Source of the DNA: Xenoacremonium recifei
Lineage: Eukaryota > Ascomycota > Sordariomycetes > Hypocreales > Nectriaceae
Direction: 5' to 3'
Length of the DNA: 64,000 bases
NCBI GenBank assembly: GCA_012184525.1
Contig: WOFQ01000004.1
Span: 124,001 to 188,000 of the forward strand
The notes beneath the pieces are model-generated. The model had not been told where the DNA came from, ran no database searches, and saw only the letters and a program-made list of their open reading frames with translations. Positions 61,201-64,000 of this stretch are shown here, one piece after another; positions within the stretch are counted from its first letter, which is position 1; every line of letters starts with the position of its first letter. Position numbers and translations under genes: made by a program.

Positions 61201-62270
61201 CACGTTTTGTGCTTGTTCCTTGCATTATTCTGGTTCATCCCTGTCGACAACAGCCGCACGGCTCCTGGCCCTCGCCCTCGCCCTCGACAAGGGATGCAGC
61301 GAGCATGGGCTGGCCATTGGCTCACAGACCAATTGCCGTGTCGCCGTGGGCATGCTGTGAGACAGACAGACACGGCACGCGAAAACGCAAGGGAGGGAGA
61401 AGCAAAAAACTTTACTTTTTTTCTCCGTCACGCACGCTCTTTTCTTTTTCTGATTCACCCGAAAATTCTCGAAGCCTTGACTCTGCGGCGCCAAGGGAGA
61501 CAATGGTTGTCCCAGAGGTTGTTGAGATTTTCGTGGCTCTGACAAATGCTACCCCTGAGGTGATGCGCGCGCGCGCGGGCTCGGCTCGAGGCGCTGCCGT
61601 TGATAGTGCAGGCCATCTTGCCGCAGGCAACTCAAAACCGCAAACAGAGGTTTTCCCCAGTCCAGCTGCGACACTGGCCTGTCCGGAGCCTGCTTGGCCT
61701 GACCCTGCTCACCGAGGGCGCACTGGCAGCTCGTCCAGGGGTGCGATACAGTTCATCTGAGAGTGCAGTGATCTATCATCCGCCTGAAGAGCCGCCCGCC
61801 GACGACGCCGACGACGACGACGACCACAACGGTGACAATCAATGGCACAGCCCACATTTCGTGTCAATAACGGCTCGTTTGTCCTCGGTGGGCATGGCAT
61901 GGCATGGCCATCCGTGGGCCGTCCGTCCTCGCCTGTTCGCCCGTGCTATCATGTCATTTTCACCAGCTGCCTTGCCTAGACGATCTGATATATCACAATC
62001 CTCCCCCGCATTCTCACCACGCTTGCGACGACGCTGTTGCAACGGCGGCCGTGGGTCGTCGTGGACCGTCGTGGGCCGCTGAGAAATCATACTTGGTAGG
62101 AAGGGTATTGTACCCGGGACCCTCAATGTGTCTCTCACGGTGCCCATCTGCCACCCACCACGTTCCGTACAGAGTAGGGAGTGCCAAACTAGACACAAAT
62201 GTTGGCTGCAACACGGCGTTGCTACACCAGAGACGGCGGCGTGCAGCAGCAGCAGCGTCAGATCCCTCGA

Positions 62271-62300
62271 CTCCAGCTCCAGCTCCAACTCCAGCTCCAG
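62271..62300. repeat. hexamer microsatellite CTCCAG
   Basis: Five head-to-tail CTCCAG units, the third varying as CTCCAA. It is non-coding as far as can be seen. Confidence 0.8.
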
Positions 62301-62859
62301 CCGCAGGATGCCACCAACAGCAGGGACAGGGTTATTGGGCAAATACCTTGACGCTAACGACTCGATGTCCGTGCGCCACTGCTGCTGCTGCAGGTCGATG
62401 TTCTTGGTAGGAGGTCGTAGTGAGCAAGGCTCAGGGGCTGACGACCACCACGGGGTGGACGGTTCTCGGTCAGTGAGCCAGATCTTCAAGCCAATGAGCC
62501 CGTCCATCCTTTGATAAGTGGCTTGTTAAGATCCAAATGATCAGCAGCCGGACAAAACTCAACTGCAGACTACAGGGGCGGGCTCGGCAAGCTTCGACGG
62601 CCAGGAACGCTCGGTCATTGATTGTCATTGACGCCGACATGTTCGCGAGAAGACCTGTCAGGTAACACAGGGCGCAAGGGCACGGTCGAGACCGTCGCAG
62701 TTTGACCAGCCGGCAGGCCAAAGATACGAGCTGCTGAAGGATGCTGCCATGGCGGACCAATCATTACGGCTAGGCCTGTTCCCCAGACTCAACCCCGACC
62801 AACAGCTGTGCTCGTCTATTTGCGCCCTTCTCCTCTTCCGTGCAGATGCCGTGGGGGAG

Positions 62860-62880
62860 GGCTGGCTGGCTGGCTGGCTG
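62860..62880. repeat. GGCT tetranucleotide microsatellite
   Basis: Five tandem GGCT units in a region with no recognised gene. Confidence 0.8.
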
Positions 62881-64000
62881 CGTGCTCGAGGCCAACAGGA
62901 TTCCGTTTAGGAGGTGTTGGTTCTCCAATTGCAGGTCATGTTGATAGTCAGAACACAGCGTCAAATCCACGGAGTCGGAGACGCCTCCGACGGCTGAACC
63001 TGCAAAGAGGCGGCAGCGTCACGCCCTGCATTGGTAGGCCGTCGGGAGCTCTTTGTCCCGGACATGCCGGAAGACTGGTTGGTGGCTGTATAAGCTTGCT
63101 TTCCCTTTGCAAGGGGAGGGGGTCACGGTGCTCAGGCTGGTCTTTGGGTGTTTGGCAAGTTGCGATTGTCTTGATGCCGACCCGTCTTCGACACGGGATC
63201 GTCTGGGGAGCGGCCGCACCGCACCGCACGGGATTGCCCCCCATCACATCCCATCACATCGCCCGTTGATAGATCATCAGCTCTGGCGAGGACGCCACCA
63301 GCTGCGCTCGACGACTGAGCGTGCCGTCCGTAATCTTGGGGTTCCAATAGCGCGGCCGCTGTGACGACATCTATCCCGTTCTGTACAGCCTCGTTCCCAA
63401 CTGGGCCGTTCAGCTTATGCGGTTGAGGCAAAACGGGTTCGTCAGCAGCACCACCTCTATCCTTACTTTTCGTATTTGCAGGTCATGGGGGACGGAGATG
63501 CACAACCACCACGCCCACCACCCCAACCCCTCGCGATGTGCAACAGTCGAATTTCCAAGTTTCCAGCTCTAGCAAGAAGCCGGTTTAGCCTGGGCCTGGG
63601 TCCGGTTCGTCTGGAGCATCTAGAAGTGTGGAGGTGGCGTCTAGATATCACGCTAATGTCTCTCGGCCGCGGGCACCTCTCCGCGTGACTTGTCTGAGAA
63701 ATGGAGGGGACCCCTTCTGCAGGAACTCGTGAACCTGCTGGAGGAGAGGAGGGGGGGAGATGGCAGGTTTCAGGGTTGCGAGATTGGAGGGAGGGTGTGG
63801 TGCGTTTACTCACGAGACCTGAGGTGTGATCTGCTGGTGGTTGCTTACAGTCTCACTGCGCAGCATGCCCTGGCCGTGGTCTGGCCCGGTCTGCAGTTCC
63901 CCCAAACTGGTCTTCCGAGATTCCCATGCCATGCGACTCGGCATTGCAATGGTCTAGGGTAGAAGACGATGCCGGTTGTCGTCCCGGTGCTGCCCCCCAA

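Larger units (their letters stand above)
53882..64000. other. 10-kb GC-rich region without recognisable genes
   Basis: The part next to 53881 must contain the promoter of the Ecl1-family gene. A T run at 54452-54466 lies about 570 bases upstream. Beyond that I see only short, overlapping frames without domains on both strands (for example 54044-54880 minus and 61839-62507 minus) and simple repeats at 55254-55282, 62271-62300 and 62860-62880. The stretch could be a long regulatory region for a gene beyond the right edge, or could contain non-coding RNA. Neither is shown by the sequence. Confidence 0.45.

Noticed and set aside
61839..62507. 222-codon minus-strand frame
   Set aside because: It includes translated CTCCAG repeats (alternating Leu-Glu) and otherwise random-looking sequence.

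Overview
This is a stretch of nuclear DNA from a filamentous ascomycete, most likely a sordariomycete and possibly Hypocreales. The signs are short introns (53-97 nt) with GTRNGT-type donors and CTAAC/CTGAC-like branch sites, large intergenic gaps, pyrimidine-rich leaders, a fungal hybrid histidine kinase, and close fungal versions of CCT gamma, fumarase and allantoicase. The lineage is inferred from protein style; no database was searched. I find twelve protein-coding genes. Their exon structures were rebuilt by hand from splice sites and reading-frame continuity. I saw no tRNA, rRNA, CRISPR array or intact transposon.

Layout, left to right. 1-3.7 kb is non-coding and leads into a Pro/Gln-rich coiled-coil protein of unknown function (3675-5305, +). 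A TBC-domain Rab GAP (7864-11124, -), an ankyrin-DIL protein (14559-17212, -) and allantoicase (17781-18914, -) follow on the minus strand. Allantoicase is divergent from a cytochrome b561-type membrane protein (19858-20669, +), which is followed by an M13 (neprilysin-like) protein with a damaged zinc site (20953-23756, +). A 2,036-residue GAF/PAS/PAS hybrid histidine kinase covers 27681-33846 (+). It converges with a Det1-like histidine phosphatase (34612-36245, -), which is divergent from a PRKRIP1-type spliceosomal protein (37607-38236, +). CCT gamma (38700-40685, -) and fumarase (43083-44868, +) come next. The last 19 kb hold only one recognisable gene, a small Ecl1-family protein (53396-53881, -).

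Most genes are housekeeping or signalling functions with no obvious common pathway: membrane traffic (TBC; perhaps ankyrin-DIL), purine-nitrogen recovery (allantoicase), redox at a membrane (b561), phosphorelay sensing (histidine kinase), folding (CCT), the TCA cycle (fumarase) and lifespan/starvation response (Ecl1 family). I found no biosynthetic cluster and no convincing new multi-gene system. The observations most worth checking are the M13 protein whose HExxH motif reads HEIGS, the intron of the histidine kinase lying directly before the phospho-accepting Asp, a degenerate second receiver in the same kinase, and the long GC-rich gene desert around the Ecl1-family gene.
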